NCBI GenBank assembly: GCA_900756035.1
Contig: CAAEIR010000222.1
Location: forward strand, 1-38,592
DNA: 38,592 bases
Direction of reading: 5' to 3'
DNA from: an uncultured Anaerostipes sp.
Lineage (GTDB): Bacteria; Bacillota; Clostridia; Lachnospirales; Lachnospiraceae
The position numbers were made by a program, and so were the translations under genes. Positions within the stretch are counted from its first letter, which is position 1, and each line of letters starts with the position of its first letter. A model generated the notes under the pieces. It was not told the DNA's origin. It did no database searches and saw only the letters and a program-made list of their open reading frames with translations. This document shows, piece by piece, positions 7,476-16,369 of this stretch.

Positions 7476-9563
7476 ATGGAATTTCAGGGAAAAACACTTG
7501 TGATTGCAGAAAAATCGAAGGTTGCCAAAGTATTTGCGAATGCCATCGGGCAAAGGGAACCTATGAAGTGGCAAAAAAATCATTATGAAAGTGAACATTT
7601 TATAATAGAAGCTTTGGAAGGTCATATTTTTGAACTTTATGAAATTGGAGATTATACAGGAAATAAGAGTTGGAGCTTAGAGGAATTACCGTTTGTACCA
7701 CAAAATTTTCAATTTCAATTTAAATTAAAGCAGCCGTCTGGAAACAGCAGGCAAAAACCGAAAGAGATTTTTGGAAGAATTCAGAAAGATTTGGCAGTCG
7801 CAGATCAGGTGATACATTTAGGAGATGCAGACAATGAGGGACAAATTCTGGTAGAAATTGTTTTATTTCAAGCCAATTGCAGATTACCGGTATATCGCAT
7901 TTGGACAAACGCCAATACCGAAGCAGCCATGTGGAAGGGGCTGCAGGATCTAAAACCGAACACAGAATATCACTCTTATGCAATGGAAGGATATATTCGG
8001 ATGTATGAGGATTGGTTATATGGGATCAATGGGAGCCGATTTGTTTCTTTGAAAATTGGAAATGGAAATATATTGGGGATTGGAAGAGTCAATACCGCAA
8101 TTACAACAGCCATTTACGAGAGGGATATGGAAATAAAAAAATTTGTTTCCACAGCTTATTATCAGGCGATTAATAAGGAAAACATTCCGATCCGACACTC
8201 AAAACATTTTACAGAGATGGAAGACTGCAGAGCCTTTTGCGAACAATTAAATGCGCAAGATGCGGTGGTTCTTGAGAAAACAACGAAGGAAAGGGAAATT
8301 GCTCCGAAAAAGCTATTCAATTTGGATAAGATTCAAAGTTATATGGCGAAAAAATACAAAGCGACTCCGGAAGAAACCTTGCGTGCAATGCAAAAGATCT
8401 ATTTGGATGGATACATTTCCTATCCTAGAACGGATTCGGAATATCTTTCGGGAAAAGAGGCCAAAGAAGTAGAGTCTATAATTCAATTCTTTCAAGGGCA
8501 AGGATTTGATTTATGTATGAAACAAAAGAAGAGCATTTTTGATGATAAGAAAGTCATATCACATAGTGCGCTTCGACCACTGAAATATCCGATCAATCCA
8601 GCAGCTTCGGACATCGAAAAGAAGGTTTATGATGCGATTTTACGTCGATTCTTAGCGGTTTTTTGCAAAGAACCGTGTTTGGTTGATCGAAGTGTGATGA
8701 AGATTCAATTGGGTGATGATTTACTGAAGATTCAAGGTGACATTCAAAAGACTTTAGGATGGAAAAAGTATGAAAAAATTGTATCCAAAGACAGAGTCCT
8801 TCCGAATTATCAAAAAGGAGATCATTTTCCTGTCAAATTTGTGCCGGAAGAGCGATGGACTTCTCCGCCAAAACATTACACAACAGAGACGTTGATGTAT
8901 TTCCTTAATAATCCATTTGCAAAGGAAGATCATCAGGATGATAGTGATGAATATGAAAATATCCGAAAAGGAGCGGTCATTGGAACTCCTGCGACCAGAT
9001 CATCTATTATTAACAATATTATTCACTATGGATATGTGACAAATGCCAACGATGTTTATCAAATTACAGAGCGAGGGATCTTTGTGATTGAAAAAATGAA
9101 AGAACTGGGCATTGAAATGACAAAAGAAAAAACAGTGGATTTTGGTGTGACACAAAAAAAGGTTGGTTCCGGAGAACTATCCATCATAGATGCATTAACT
9201 CAAACTATGAAGGAAGTAGAAAAGATGTGCGCAGGAAAATATCAAGAGATTGAACAACTTCCTTCAAATAATATTGGGAAATGTCCTATTTGTGGAAATC
9301 CAATCAGGGAATTTCAAAAATCATTTTCTTGTACGCGGCATGATTTTATTATATCAAAGAACAATCGGTATATTACATCAAGGAAAAAGAAGGTGACTAG
9401 GAAATTTGTTGAAACATTGCTGACAGAAGGTGAAGCAAAATTAACCGGATGCAAAAAAGCAGATGATAGTGGAACATATGATATTTTTATTGCATTAAAG
9501 AAAAATCCGGATGGATCCATTCAAATGTCCAATGTATTTCCGGAACTGATATCACATTTCTAG
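7476..9563 (+). CDS. topB: DNA topoisomerase III (type IA)
   Basis: This enzyme passes single DNA strands and decatenates replication intermediates. The 695-residue protein has the TOPRIM start KTLVIAEKSKVAKVFANAIG, the acidic GDADNEGQ triad near residue 117, and the active-site motif DGYISYPRTDSEYL with catalytic Tyr316. It ends with a four-Cys-like zinc patch (CPICGNPIREF then SCTRHDF, about residues 605-630). ATG 7476 is chosen because GGGGGTGA (7463-7470) precedes it; an in-frame ATG at 7461 lies inside that site. TopB copies outside the core genome are typical of conjugative plasmids and integrative elements in Firmicutes. Here it sits downstream of the AIM24 gene, in an operon otherwise devoted to envelope proteins. 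Confidence 0.95.
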   Translation: MEFQGKTLVIAEKSKVAKVFANAIGQREPMKWQKNHYESEHFIIEALEGHIFELYEIGDYTGNKSWSLEELPFVPQNFQFQFKLKQPSGNSRQKPKEIFGRIQKDLAVADQVIHLGDADNEGQILVEIVLFQANCRLPVYRIWTNANTEAAMWKGLQDLKPNTEYHSYAMEGYIRMYEDWLYGINGSRFVSLKIGNGNILGIGRVNTAITTAIYERDMEIKKFVSTAYYQAINKENIPIRHSKHFTEMEDCRAFCEQLNAQDAVVLEKTTKEREIAPKKLFNLDKIQSYMAKKYKATPEETLRAMQKIYLDGYISYPRTDSEYLSGKEAKEVESIIQFFQGQGFDLCMKQKKSIFDDKKVISHSALRPLKYPINPAASDIEKKVYDAILRRFLAVFCKEPCLVDRSVMKIQLGDDLLKIQGDIQKTLGWKKYEKIVSKDRVLPNYQKGDHFPVKFVPEERWTSPPKHYTTETLMYFLNNPFAKEDHQDDSDEYENIRKGAVIGTPATRSSIINNIIHYGYVTNANDVYQITERGIFVIEKMKELGIEMTKEKTVDFGVTQKKVGSGELSIIDALTQTMKEVEKMCAGKYQEIEQLPSNNIGKCPICGNPIREFQKSFSCTRHDFIISKNNRYITSRKKKVTRKFVETLLTEGEAKLTGCKKADDSGTYDIFIALKKNPDGSIQMSNVFPELISHF

Positions 9564-9578
9564 TGGAAAGGAAAAATA

Positions 9579-10256
9579 ATGAAGAAGAAAGTTTTATGTT
9601 TTGTGTTATGTAGTATGTTGTTGTTTTTATCGGTTGGCTGCGGTAAGCACAATGAAACGATTGCAACAACAAAGGCAGAAGAAAAAATTTTGGAAGTGTC
9701 TGCAGAGTTCATCAATAAAATTGAGAAAGAAGATTATGAGAACTTAAAAGATTATATTTTTCTTCCGGAACATTCGTTTGTTACAGATGCCGATATTAAG
9801 TGGTTTTTGCCAAGAACGCAAATGGCGGATTTGATAGGAAAGCGAACAGATGTTGTGCCGCTGGAGTTTTCTGACGGCAATGTGCCGAGTGGGGCATCGG
9901 AAACAGATACCGTTGCAAAGACCATTACATATCAAGCTGAAAATGCAGACGATGCCTATGAGCTATTGTATGTGCTGGATAAAAATAATGAATGGAAATT
10001 GTATCTTGAAAACTTTCTTGTTGAGGAATTTACGTTTGTTGCGGATCGAAACCTTAATATCAAAGTCAATGGAATCGACATTGATTCTAGTTATATTGAG
10101 GAAGAATATACCGGATCTAATGCACCATCAAAAAACAGTGTCGTATATAAATTACAAAATGTACCAAATCGGGAACTCCCGATTACTATTCAACAAGGGA
10201 AATATTCCAAAACAATTCGCGTGAATGTAAAGGAGCAGGATGTCATTCTACAATAA
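9579..10256 (+). CDS. Membrane lipoprotein, possible NTF2/TcaA-like fold
   Basis: The 225-residue product has a classic lipoprotein signal: a Lys-rich start, hydrophobic core and lipobox LSVGC with Cys21 as the lipidated residue. Residues 30-150 look like an NTF2-like alpha/beta module (a helix around EEKILEVSAEFINKIEKEDY, then beta strands including YELLYVLDKNNEWKLYLENF). The C-terminal 70 residues are beta-rich (NIKVNGIDI, VYKLQNVPNRELPITIQQG) and recall the repeats in TcaA/YvbJ-type proteins. That resemblance is weak and by eye. A GGAAAGG site precedes ATG 9579. The stop lies 23 bases before the pseudokinase start, so the two are probably made together. Role unknown; a partner of the neighbouring pseudokinase is plausible. 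Confidence 0.75.
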   Translation: MKKKVLCFVLCSMLLFLSVGCGKHNETIATTKAEEKILEVSAEFINKIEKEDYENLKDYIFLPEHSFVTDADIKWFLPRTQMADLIGKRTDVVPLEFSDGNVPSGASETDTVAKTITYQAENADDAYELLYVLDKNNEWKLYLENFLVEEFTFVADRNLNIKVNGIDIDSSYIEEEYTGSNAPSKNSVVYKLQNVPNRELPITIQQGKYSKTIRVNVKEQDVILQ

Positions 10257-10278
10257 TCAGAAAAAGGGGGATATCACA

Positions 10279-12279
10279 GTGGAACAAAATCATACCCTCG
10301 GAAACTATCGAATCTTGGCTTCCAATCATAAGATTTTCAAAGTTTCTGAGAAAGAATCCGGAAGAGAAAGATATGCTTATCAAAGCCAGAATCCGATGAA
10401 TTATAATAAGACACCGTATGCAATTCCGAAAATCTTAGATTCCTTCAAAGAAAATGAAGTCTTTTTTCTGATTCAGGAACCGTTACTTGGTTGCAATCTG
10501 CACAAGATTGTTCAAACTTATGGACCGCTATCCATTGATCTTGTAATTTTATGGGTGAAAGAATTATGTCAGGATTTATCTTTTCTTCAAAAAATCAATG
10601 ATAGAAAAGGATATTCGATCATTACTACGGAGAATACCTTACTCCTTGACGATGGAAGGATGGTGTTTGCAGAAGCTTATGATTTCCAAAATGGAAAAGT
10701 TGGAGATCTTTTGGAATCGATCATATCCATTGGAAGATGGTTGAATTATCTCTTATGTTCCCATCAAGAAATATTTCCAATTCGAACGATAGATCCGACA
10801 TTTTCTCATATGCTTCAACAAATCATAGATCAATGCATTGAGGGGAGATTTTCGACCTATGAGGAATTGGTACAGGCGTTGGACAGTTATGCTTCCATTG
10901 ACCATATTATCTATGCAAACGATCGTTCTCTTCGTCCGAAACGATTTAGCAGGCCTATGAAACGAGCAGATTTATCGAAACTTAAGGTAGAGATTTATGA
11001 TTATTTTGATTGTTTATTGTCGGAAAAGAAAAATAAAGAGTTTCATGTTGAAAGTGTAAACGAAGATCCAGTGGATGCACCGGAGTCTGAAGTGAACGAA
11101 GAACAGCTTTTTACCTTTTCTTTGCCATTGTATCAAACATCCCAGAATGATTCATTGGGAAATGATTTGTCGGAGAATCCTTCCTCTCATCCAGAGCAAT
11201 TAAAGGCACCAATCAAGCAAAAGGAACGACCAAAGACTCAAGAAAAAAAGAAAAAAGAAAATCCTGCGGATGTATCAAAGTTTGAAAAGGAAGAAGAAAA
11301 AGAAGAACAACGATCCGAGATCCCGAAAGAGAAAGAAGATATCATCGAGGAAGGTGTTAGGAAAGAACATTCGGATCCACCAAAAATGAAAAGCAGGAAT
11401 CGCACAAAAGGAAAAATCTTAAAATCTGAAGAACTGATTCGTTCGGTGCCAGCCGATGGACCCAGAGAAGTGAAGCAAGACTTTCGGATCTGGAAAATTA
11501 TGATTCCAGTGATGCTTTCCCTCTTTGTGGTTGTGGTCGGAATTCAAGTTTTTCATTTCTATCGAAATGAAGAATACGAAAATGCACTGCAAATTTCAGC
11601 CAGAAGCACAGATTTAAAAGAGCAAGTAAAAGAATGTAAACGTGCCATTGATCTTTCACCAGATCGGGTGGAGGCATATGAGCAGCTTTTAAATGTTTAT
11701 ACTTCGGATGCTGTCTTTTCGGTGGAAGAGGAAAAAGAATTTTTATCGCAGATTCACGAAAACTGGGGAAAGGTAAAGAAAAATAAAGATTACGGAGAAT
11801 TAGCTTACCAAGTTGGACGTACCTATTGGTATTACTACAATTATGGAACAGATCAGGACAATGAAATTACCAGAATGAAAAGTGCCGTCCAATGGTTTGA
11901 GGATTCCCTAAAATATGAAGATACGAAAAAATATCATAATATTGCACGAATTTATTGTGAAATTGGCAAATTCAATAAAAATGTAATTTTAAGTGTGGAA
12001 ACCGGAGAAGATGCGGGACTGTATCGAAATTATTTTAAAAATTTATCTGCGTTGATGAAGATTGAAAAGGCAAATGATATTACCAAATTAGAACTCTATA
12101 AGCTCATTGTTTCATCACTGACAACGTATCGGAACAATTTTATTGCGGAAGGAGTGGAAGCTTGGAAGATTGATCAAATTCGATCGCAAGCACTGGAAGA
12201 AACCAAGAAAATCTCACCGGCAACGCAAAAAGCAAAAATATTAAAGAATGAAATCTTGCTGCAGCAGGACGAAAAATGA
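10279..12279 (+). CDS. Membrane pseudokinase with extracellular TPR-like domain
   Basis: This 666-residue protein has four parts. Residues 1-230 look like a protein-kinase fold (hinge-like FLIQEPLLGCNLHKIVQTYG, catalytic-loop position IITTENTLLLDDGRMVFAEA). The VAIK lysine, the HRD and the DFG motifs are not recognisable, so it should be catalytically dead. A linker at about 290-400 is extremely charged (E/K-rich). One transmembrane span lies at about 405-427 (IMIPVMLSLFVVVVGIQVF). The outside part is helical and TPR-like, with repeats such as ALQISARSTDLKEQVKECKR. I choose GTG 10279, eight bases after AAGGGGG (10264-10270), over ATG 10240, which overlaps the lipoprotein. The layout recalls membrane Ser/Thr kinases, and also EssB/YukC, the pseudokinase of type VII secretion. 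It probably relays or scaffolds and does not phosphorylate. Confidence 0.75.
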   Translation: MEQNHTLGNYRILASNHKIFKVSEKESGRERYAYQSQNPMNYNKTPYAIPKILDSFKENEVFFLIQEPLLGCNLHKIVQTYGPLSIDLVILWVKELCQDLSFLQKINDRKGYSIITTENTLLLDDGRMVFAEAYDFQNGKVGDLLESIISIGRWLNYLLCSHQEIFPIRTIDPTFSHMLQQIIDQCIEGRFSTYEELVQALDSYASIDHIIYANDRSLRPKRFSRPMKRADLSKLKVEIYDYFDCLLSEKKNKEFHVESVNEDPVDAPESEVNEEQLFTFSLPLYQTSQNDSLGNDLSENPSSHPEQLKAPIKQKERPKTQEKKKKENPADVSKFEKEEEKEEQRSEIPKEKEDIIEEGVRKEHSDPPKMKSRNRTKGKILKSEELIRSVPADGPREVKQDFRIWKIMIPVMLSLFVVVVGIQVFHFYRNEEYENALQISARSTDLKEQVKECKRAIDLSPDRVEAYEQLLNVYTSDAVFSVEEEKEFLSQIHENWGKVKKNKDYGELAYQVGRTYWYYYNYGTDQDNEITRMKSAVQWFEDSLKYEDTKKYHNIARIYCEIGKFNKNVILSVETGEDAGLYRNYFKNLSALMKIEKANDITKLELYKLIVSSLTTYRNNFIAEGVEAWKIDQIRSQALEETKKISPATQKAKILKNEILLQQDEK

Positions 12280-12293
12280 AAGAGGTGATACCC

Positions 12294-12383
12294 ATGCATT
12301 CGATTCGAAGTCCATCAGAAGCAAAGTTGCAAAATGATGAAATTGTTTACGAAAATGAAGAAAGGATATTTACTTATGAATAA
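12294..12383 (+). CDS. Leader micro-ORF (29 codons) overlapping the next gene's start
   Basis: An ORF of 29 codons starts at ATG 12294, six bases after a near-perfect AGAGGTGA site (12280-12287), and ends at TAA 12381-12383. It overlaps the first eight bases of the large surface-protein gene in a different frame. The peptide (MHSIRSPSEAKLQNDEIVYE plus nine more residues) is polar, with no signal peptide or span. It looks like a coupling or leader ORF, because ribosomes finishing it would stand on the start codon of the downstream gene. The ribosome site is stronger than that of the surface protein itself. It could also be a small regulatory peptide. Confidence 0.45.
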   Translation: MHSIRSPSEAKLQNDEIVYENEERIFTYE

Positions 12384-15300
12384 AAAGATAAGAGATAACT
12401 TGCGTAGAAATGCAAGTCGTATGTGTGCCGGATTCATGGCTGCCAATATGATCACGTCTGTTTCGGTTCCATCACTACATCCAATTTATGCAGTATCTTC
12501 TTCTCAACAGAAAGCAAAACAGCAACGGGTAGTTCGCAATGATACGCAAATAATTCCGTTTCAAGATATCCAGGTTCCATTAACCAAAGATATAAAACAG
12601 ATTACTTATACCTATGGATGTCGTCTTCACTTTCCTGAAACAATCGATGGACAGCCGGTGCATTATCAACTGGAAGGTGAAAATGAGAATATTACATCCT
12701 TTACTCCGGATACAGCAGGAACTTATGATTTAAAGGTTGTGCCAGAGAAAAGAGAATCCTATCAAATTATCATAACGATTGAGAAAAAAGAAATCTCTGT
12801 CCTTCACACTGAGATTCAAGATAAGGTTTATGATGGAACTGTAATGGCTCAATACAAAAAAAATCCTGTAATTTCTGGAGCTTATGAAACAGTGGTATTT
12901 TCCTATGATACTCCAATGTTTGAATCAAAAAAGGCAGGAGAGAAGATTCTGGTTTCTCATAACTTTGTATTGGAAGAGTCATCGCAAGAGCGTTATATCT
13001 TAAAGCAGCCGAAACCGTCTGTAGCAAATATTCAAAAAAAGAAATTGAAAGTGGAAGATCTTGCGATTGCAGACAAAGCCTATGATCGAACAATGGATGC
13101 ATTTTATCAAAAAACTCCATCCGTTCATGTAATTGACGGAGATCAGGTAAAATTAAACATTCCGAGTCCATCATATCAAGATGTTCACGCAGGATCAGAA
13201 AAAACGATTATATTTGATGGAGAGTTCTCTATTTTCGGGGATGATGCAGAAAATTATACGCTGATTCCACCAGATCTTTCGAAGATTACCGGAACCATTC
13301 AAAAGGCAGAACTTATTTTGCAAGCAAATTCGATTCAAAGATGTTATGGAGAAGAAAACCCGAAAGCTTCTTATACGATGGAAGGATTGGTAAAAGGAGA
13401 TCGAAAAGAGGAGGTTCTATTACAGGAGCCAGATGTTTCTTGTTCTATTGAAAAATTTGCAAAAGACGGAACCTATGAGAAAGCAGTCGAAATTCAAAAT
13501 GGAAAGGTCAATCGGGATTATGAAATTGTCTATCAAAATGGAAATTTAACAGTGAAAAAATCCGATGCAAAGCTTGGAGAAAACTATACCGTCAATCAGT
13601 CAAATGGAAAAAATGAATATTTTGTGGGAGATCTTGCTTTTATGATTCGTCCGATGCAATCTGACACAAGTCGTTATGATAAAATTTCAAATTCTCCCAA
13701 TGGACCATGGTTGAATGCCTTGGCATTTACCGAGGACATTAAAAATGGAACTACATCCTTCTATTTAAAGGATAGTGAGAGTGGGGCTATTTCAAGAGTT
13801 GGCAAGGAAGCATACCAAATTGACCATACAAAACCGGAAATTGATGATATATCATTTGAAGTAAAGAAACATGGGGATTTTGAACGATTTTTAAATCAGA
13901 CAATCTTTCAACATTTTTTTCAGAAGTCGATTGAGGTTAAAATTACTGCAAGCGATGAAACCAGTGGAGTTGATGCCATTACCTATACATTAGAAGGAGA
14001 AGATGGAACGATAACGAAAACGGTTCAAGGGAAAAAGGTGAAATTTACTTTAGATCCCAATTTTAAAGGATACATTTCTGCGATTGCATCCGATCATGCC
14101 GGAAATATTTCAAATAAAGTCATCAGTGATGGTGTCGTGATCGAAGATGGAGTACAACATGTAAAAGAAAGTAAATTAAAGATTAATCTGAATTCTCAGA
14201 CAAAAGAAAGAGAATATTACAATCAGGATGTAGCATTAGATTTGGCAGTGGAAAATCAATATGCCGGTATCTATCGAGTGAAATATCAATTAGGGGATAC
14301 GAACAAAGAGGAAGATGTTTCGGAAAAAGGAAAGGGGATGAAAACACAATGGAAAAAGGATCGTGTGATGCTATCCAAAAATATCAACCAAAATCATACG
14401 AAAGTATTGTTAAATTATGAGGACAATGCCGGAAATGAATCTACGAAGACACGATATTTTAATTTGGATATTTCGGCTCCGGAGATTTTTGTGTCATATG
14501 ATAATAATGAAGGAAAAGATGGACTCTTTAAAGAGAAACGTATTGCACAGATTGTCATCCGTGAGAGGAATTTTGATCCAAGCCATACGATCCTTCGAGT
14601 GACAAAGAATGGAAAAGAAGAAAAAATCAAACCAAATTTCTCAACGGATGGGGTTCTTCAAACACGTTCCGATGGCAGTCAATATTATAGATATGTTATG
14701 GATCTTCCTTTTTCGTCGGATGGGGATTACACGGTATCCCTTTCGAGTGTGGACAAAGCGGGCAACAAGAACCAGACTGTGACTTACGAAGGAGAAAGTC
14801 CGAAAGAATTTACCATTGATCTTACGGCTCCGAAAATGAGTATCTATTTTGATCATTACGATGTGAAAAATGGAAAATATTATAACAAAGAGCGAGTTGC
14901 GACCATTCGAGTGGTAGAACATAATTTTTCACCAGACGATGTTATATTGAAAACCAAAGGGGAACAAGGAAAGTGGCAAAGTCATGGCGATGTGCATCTT
15001 ATGAATATTTCATTTTCAAAAGATGGTACCTATATCCTTGAGGCAAAAGTTGCCGATCTTGTGGGAAATGTTTCGGAAGAACTTCAAATTCCGGAATTTG
15101 TCATCGATCAGACATTGCCGAATATTGAAATCCATTCCCCGAAGGATCAAAGTTCGAACATTGGAACCGTAGCGCCAGAAGTATCTGTTTCTGATGTCAA
15201 TTATGAAAATTCTAAAACAAGCTTAACTGGATATAAAAATGGTAAGAATCCAATTCCGTATGAAACAAAAACATCCAAACGAGGAATCGAAGTGTCTTAT

Positions 15301-16149
15301 GATGCAATTGCAAAAATGAAAGGAAATGATGATTTTTATACATTGAAGGTCACAGCAAAAGATTTAGCTGGAAATCAGAAACAGCAAACGATTCACTTTA
15401 CGGTCAATCGGTTTGGCTCGGTTTATACATTAGATAAGAACACCAAAAAATTAAATGGAGCCTATGTGATAAAACCAGAAGGAGATGTAGTACTTCACGA
15501 GTATAATCCGGATCGGTTGATAGAAAAGAAACTTTTTGTTTCTAAAAATTCCCAAGCATTAAAATCTTCAGAAAAAAGGCAGTCTATTAAAGAAGAGAAA
15601 AAAGGTTGGCATCACTATATTTATTCGGTTGCGCCAGAAACGTTTCAAGAAGAGGGGACTTATCAGATATATACTTCATCGAAAGACCAAGCTGGAAATC
15701 AAATGAGTAGCAATGAAAAAGGAAAATATGCTGAATTAAAGTTTGGAATTGATAAAACGAATCCGATTGTAGATGTTTTTGGCTTACAAAATGGGGCAAT
15801 GTATCATGACAAAGTGAAAACGGTCAAGATTCATGTGGATGATAATTTTAAATTGAGAGACATTGCATTTTTTAAAAATGGAGAATATTATGATCCAAAG
15901 TTCGTGGAAGGAAATTATCAGATTTCGTATGGACGCAGTAGTGAAGAACAGTCTTTGCGTATTGTTGCAAGGGATTTGGCTGGAAATGTAAAGGATGTCA
16001 GCTATGATTTCCATGTGGCAGAAAAGGGAAAGACAACGAAAGAAAAGCAAGAAGCTTCTTATATCAAAAAATGGATTGTGGGAATCGCTGCAATCGGTGC
16101 GATCATTACTTCTATTTTCTTTGTGAAACGTAAAAAGAAAGAAAAATAA
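12376..16149 (+). CDS. Large MBG/Ig-repeat surface protein with C-terminal membrane anchor
   Basis: This 1257-residue exported protein starts with a signal peptide (basic MNKKIRDNLRRNASR, hydrophobic stretch, cleavage near PIYA-VSSS). Next come YDG/MBG-type modules: KVYDGT near residue 150, KAYDRT near 230, and an MBG_2-like block CYGEENPKASYTMEGLVKGD near 315-345. Several Ig-like units of about 90-100 residues follow, marked by recurring D-x-AGN motifs (SDHAGNIS, VDKAGNKNQTV, KDLAGNQKQQ, RDLAGNVKDV). The C-terminus is one hydrophobic span followed by VKRKKKEK but has no LPXTG, so it is held by the membrane, not by sortase. ATG 12376 follows AAAGGA with nine-base spacing; an in-frame ATG 42 bases upstream has no site. 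It is the last gene before a terminator and likely the adhesive partner of the pseudokinase/lipoprotein pair. Confidence 0.85.
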   Translation: MNKKIRDNLRRNASRMCAGFMAANMITSVSVPSLHPIYAVSSSQQKAKQQRVVRNDTQIIPFQDIQVPLTKDIKQITYTYGCRLHFPETIDGQPVHYQLEGENENITSFTPDTAGTYDLKVVPEKRESYQIIITIEKKEISVLHTEIQDKVYDGTVMAQYKKNPVISGAYETVVFSYDTPMFESKKAGEKILVSHNFVLEESSQERYILKQPKPSVANIQKKKLKVEDLAIADKAYDRTMDAFYQKTPSVHVIDGDQVKLNIPSPSYQDVHAGSEKTIIFDGEFSIFGDDAENYTLIPPDLSKITGTIQKAELILQANSIQRCYGEENPKASYTMEGLVKGDRKEEVLLQEPDVSCSIEKFAKDGTYEKAVEIQNGKVNRDYEIVYQNGNLTVKKSDAKLGENYTVNQSNGKNEYFVGDLAFMIRPMQSDTSRYDKISNSPNGPWLNALAFTEDIKNGTTSFYLKDSESGAISRVGKEAYQIDHTKPEIDDISFEVKKHGDFERFLNQTIFQHFFQKSIEVKITASDETSGVDAITYTLEGEDGTITKTVQGKKVKFTLDPNFKGYISAIASDHAGNISNKVISDGVVIEDGVQHVKESKLKINLNSQTKEREYYNQDVALDLAVENQYAGIYRVKYQLGDTNKEEDVSEKGKGMKTQWKKDRVMLSKNINQNHTKVLLNYEDNAGNESTKTRYFNLDISAPEIFVSYDNNEGKDGLFKEKRIAQIVIRERNFDPSHTILRVTKNGKEEKIKPNFSTDGVLQTRSDGSQYYRYVMDLPFSSDGDYTVSLSSVDKAGNKNQTVTYEGESPKEFTIDLTAPKMSIYFDHYDVKNGKYYNKERVATIRVVEHNFSPDDVILKTKGEQGKWQSHGDVHLMNISFSKDGTYILEAKVADLVGNVSEELQIPEFVIDQTLPNIEIHSPKDQSSNIGTVAPEVSVSDVNYENSKTSLTGYKNGKNPIPYETKTSKRGIEVSYDAIAKMKGNDDFYTLKVTAKDLAGNQKQQTIHFTVNRFGSVYTLDKNTKKLNGAYVIKPEGDVVLHEYNPDRLIEKKLFVSKNSQALKSSEKRQSIKEEKKGWHHYIYSVAPETFQEEGTYQIYTSSKDQAGNQMSSNEKGKYAELKFGIDKTNPIVDVFGLQNGAMYHDKVKTVKIHVDDNFKLRDIAFFKNGEYYDPKFVEGNYQISYGRSSEEQSLRIVARDLAGNVKDVSYDFHVAEKGKTTKEKQEASYIKKWIVGIAAIGAIITSIFFVKRKKKEK

Positions 16150-16155
16150 TTTTTT

Positions 16156-16183
16156 GTACCTGTCAGATGGCAGGTACTTTTTT
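16156..16183 (+). terminator. Intrinsic terminator after the surface-protein gene
   Basis: GTACCTGTC (16156-16164) pairs with GGCAGGTAC (16169-16177) around the loop AGAT, with one G-T pair, and is followed by six T (16178-16183). It closes the long operon that began upstream of secY2, or at least its topB-to-surface-protein part. Confidence 0.85.
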
Positions 16184-16232
16184 GGGACAAAAGTATGCCG
16201 AGAAAAGATCTGAAAAAAACAGTACCCTTTTC

Positions 16233-16262
16233 TTGAAACTAAAAATAGCCGATTGATACAAT
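16233..16262 (+). promoter_or_regulatory. Promoter for the RNase H / signal peptidase / DnaE operon
   Basis: TTGAAA (16233-16238) and TACAAT (16257-16262) are spaced by 18 bases, in an AT-rich stretch between a terminator and the next genes. Transcription would begin near 16269, giving a leader of about 100 bases that contains a 13-codon ORF before the RNase H gene. Confidence 0.5.
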
Positions 16263-16303
16263 AATAATAGGAAAATAAAATAAACAAAAAAGGGGATCAC
16301 ATT

Positions 16304-16345
16304 ATGACAGAGTATGAGATAGGAATTTGGCATAGGAAGAAATAA
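16304..16345 (+). CDS. 13-codon leader ORF upstream of RNase H
   Basis: ATG 16304 stands seven bases after AAAGGGGA (16289-16296) and reads 13 codons (MTEYEIGIWHRKK) to TAA. The ribosome site is strong for so short an ORF. It lies inside the leader of the RNase H operon, 24 bases upstream of that gene's start. It has no run of one amino acid typical of amino-acid attenuators. It may be a translated leader or chance. Confidence 0.3.
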   Translation: MTEYEIGIWHRKK

Positions 16346-16369
16346 TTGGTAAGTGAAGGAGTGAGTGAT

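Noticed and set aside
12376..16149. Sortase-anchored classification of the MBG/Ig protein
   Set aside because: No LPXTG-like motif is found before the C-terminal span, so it is treated as membrane-anchored.
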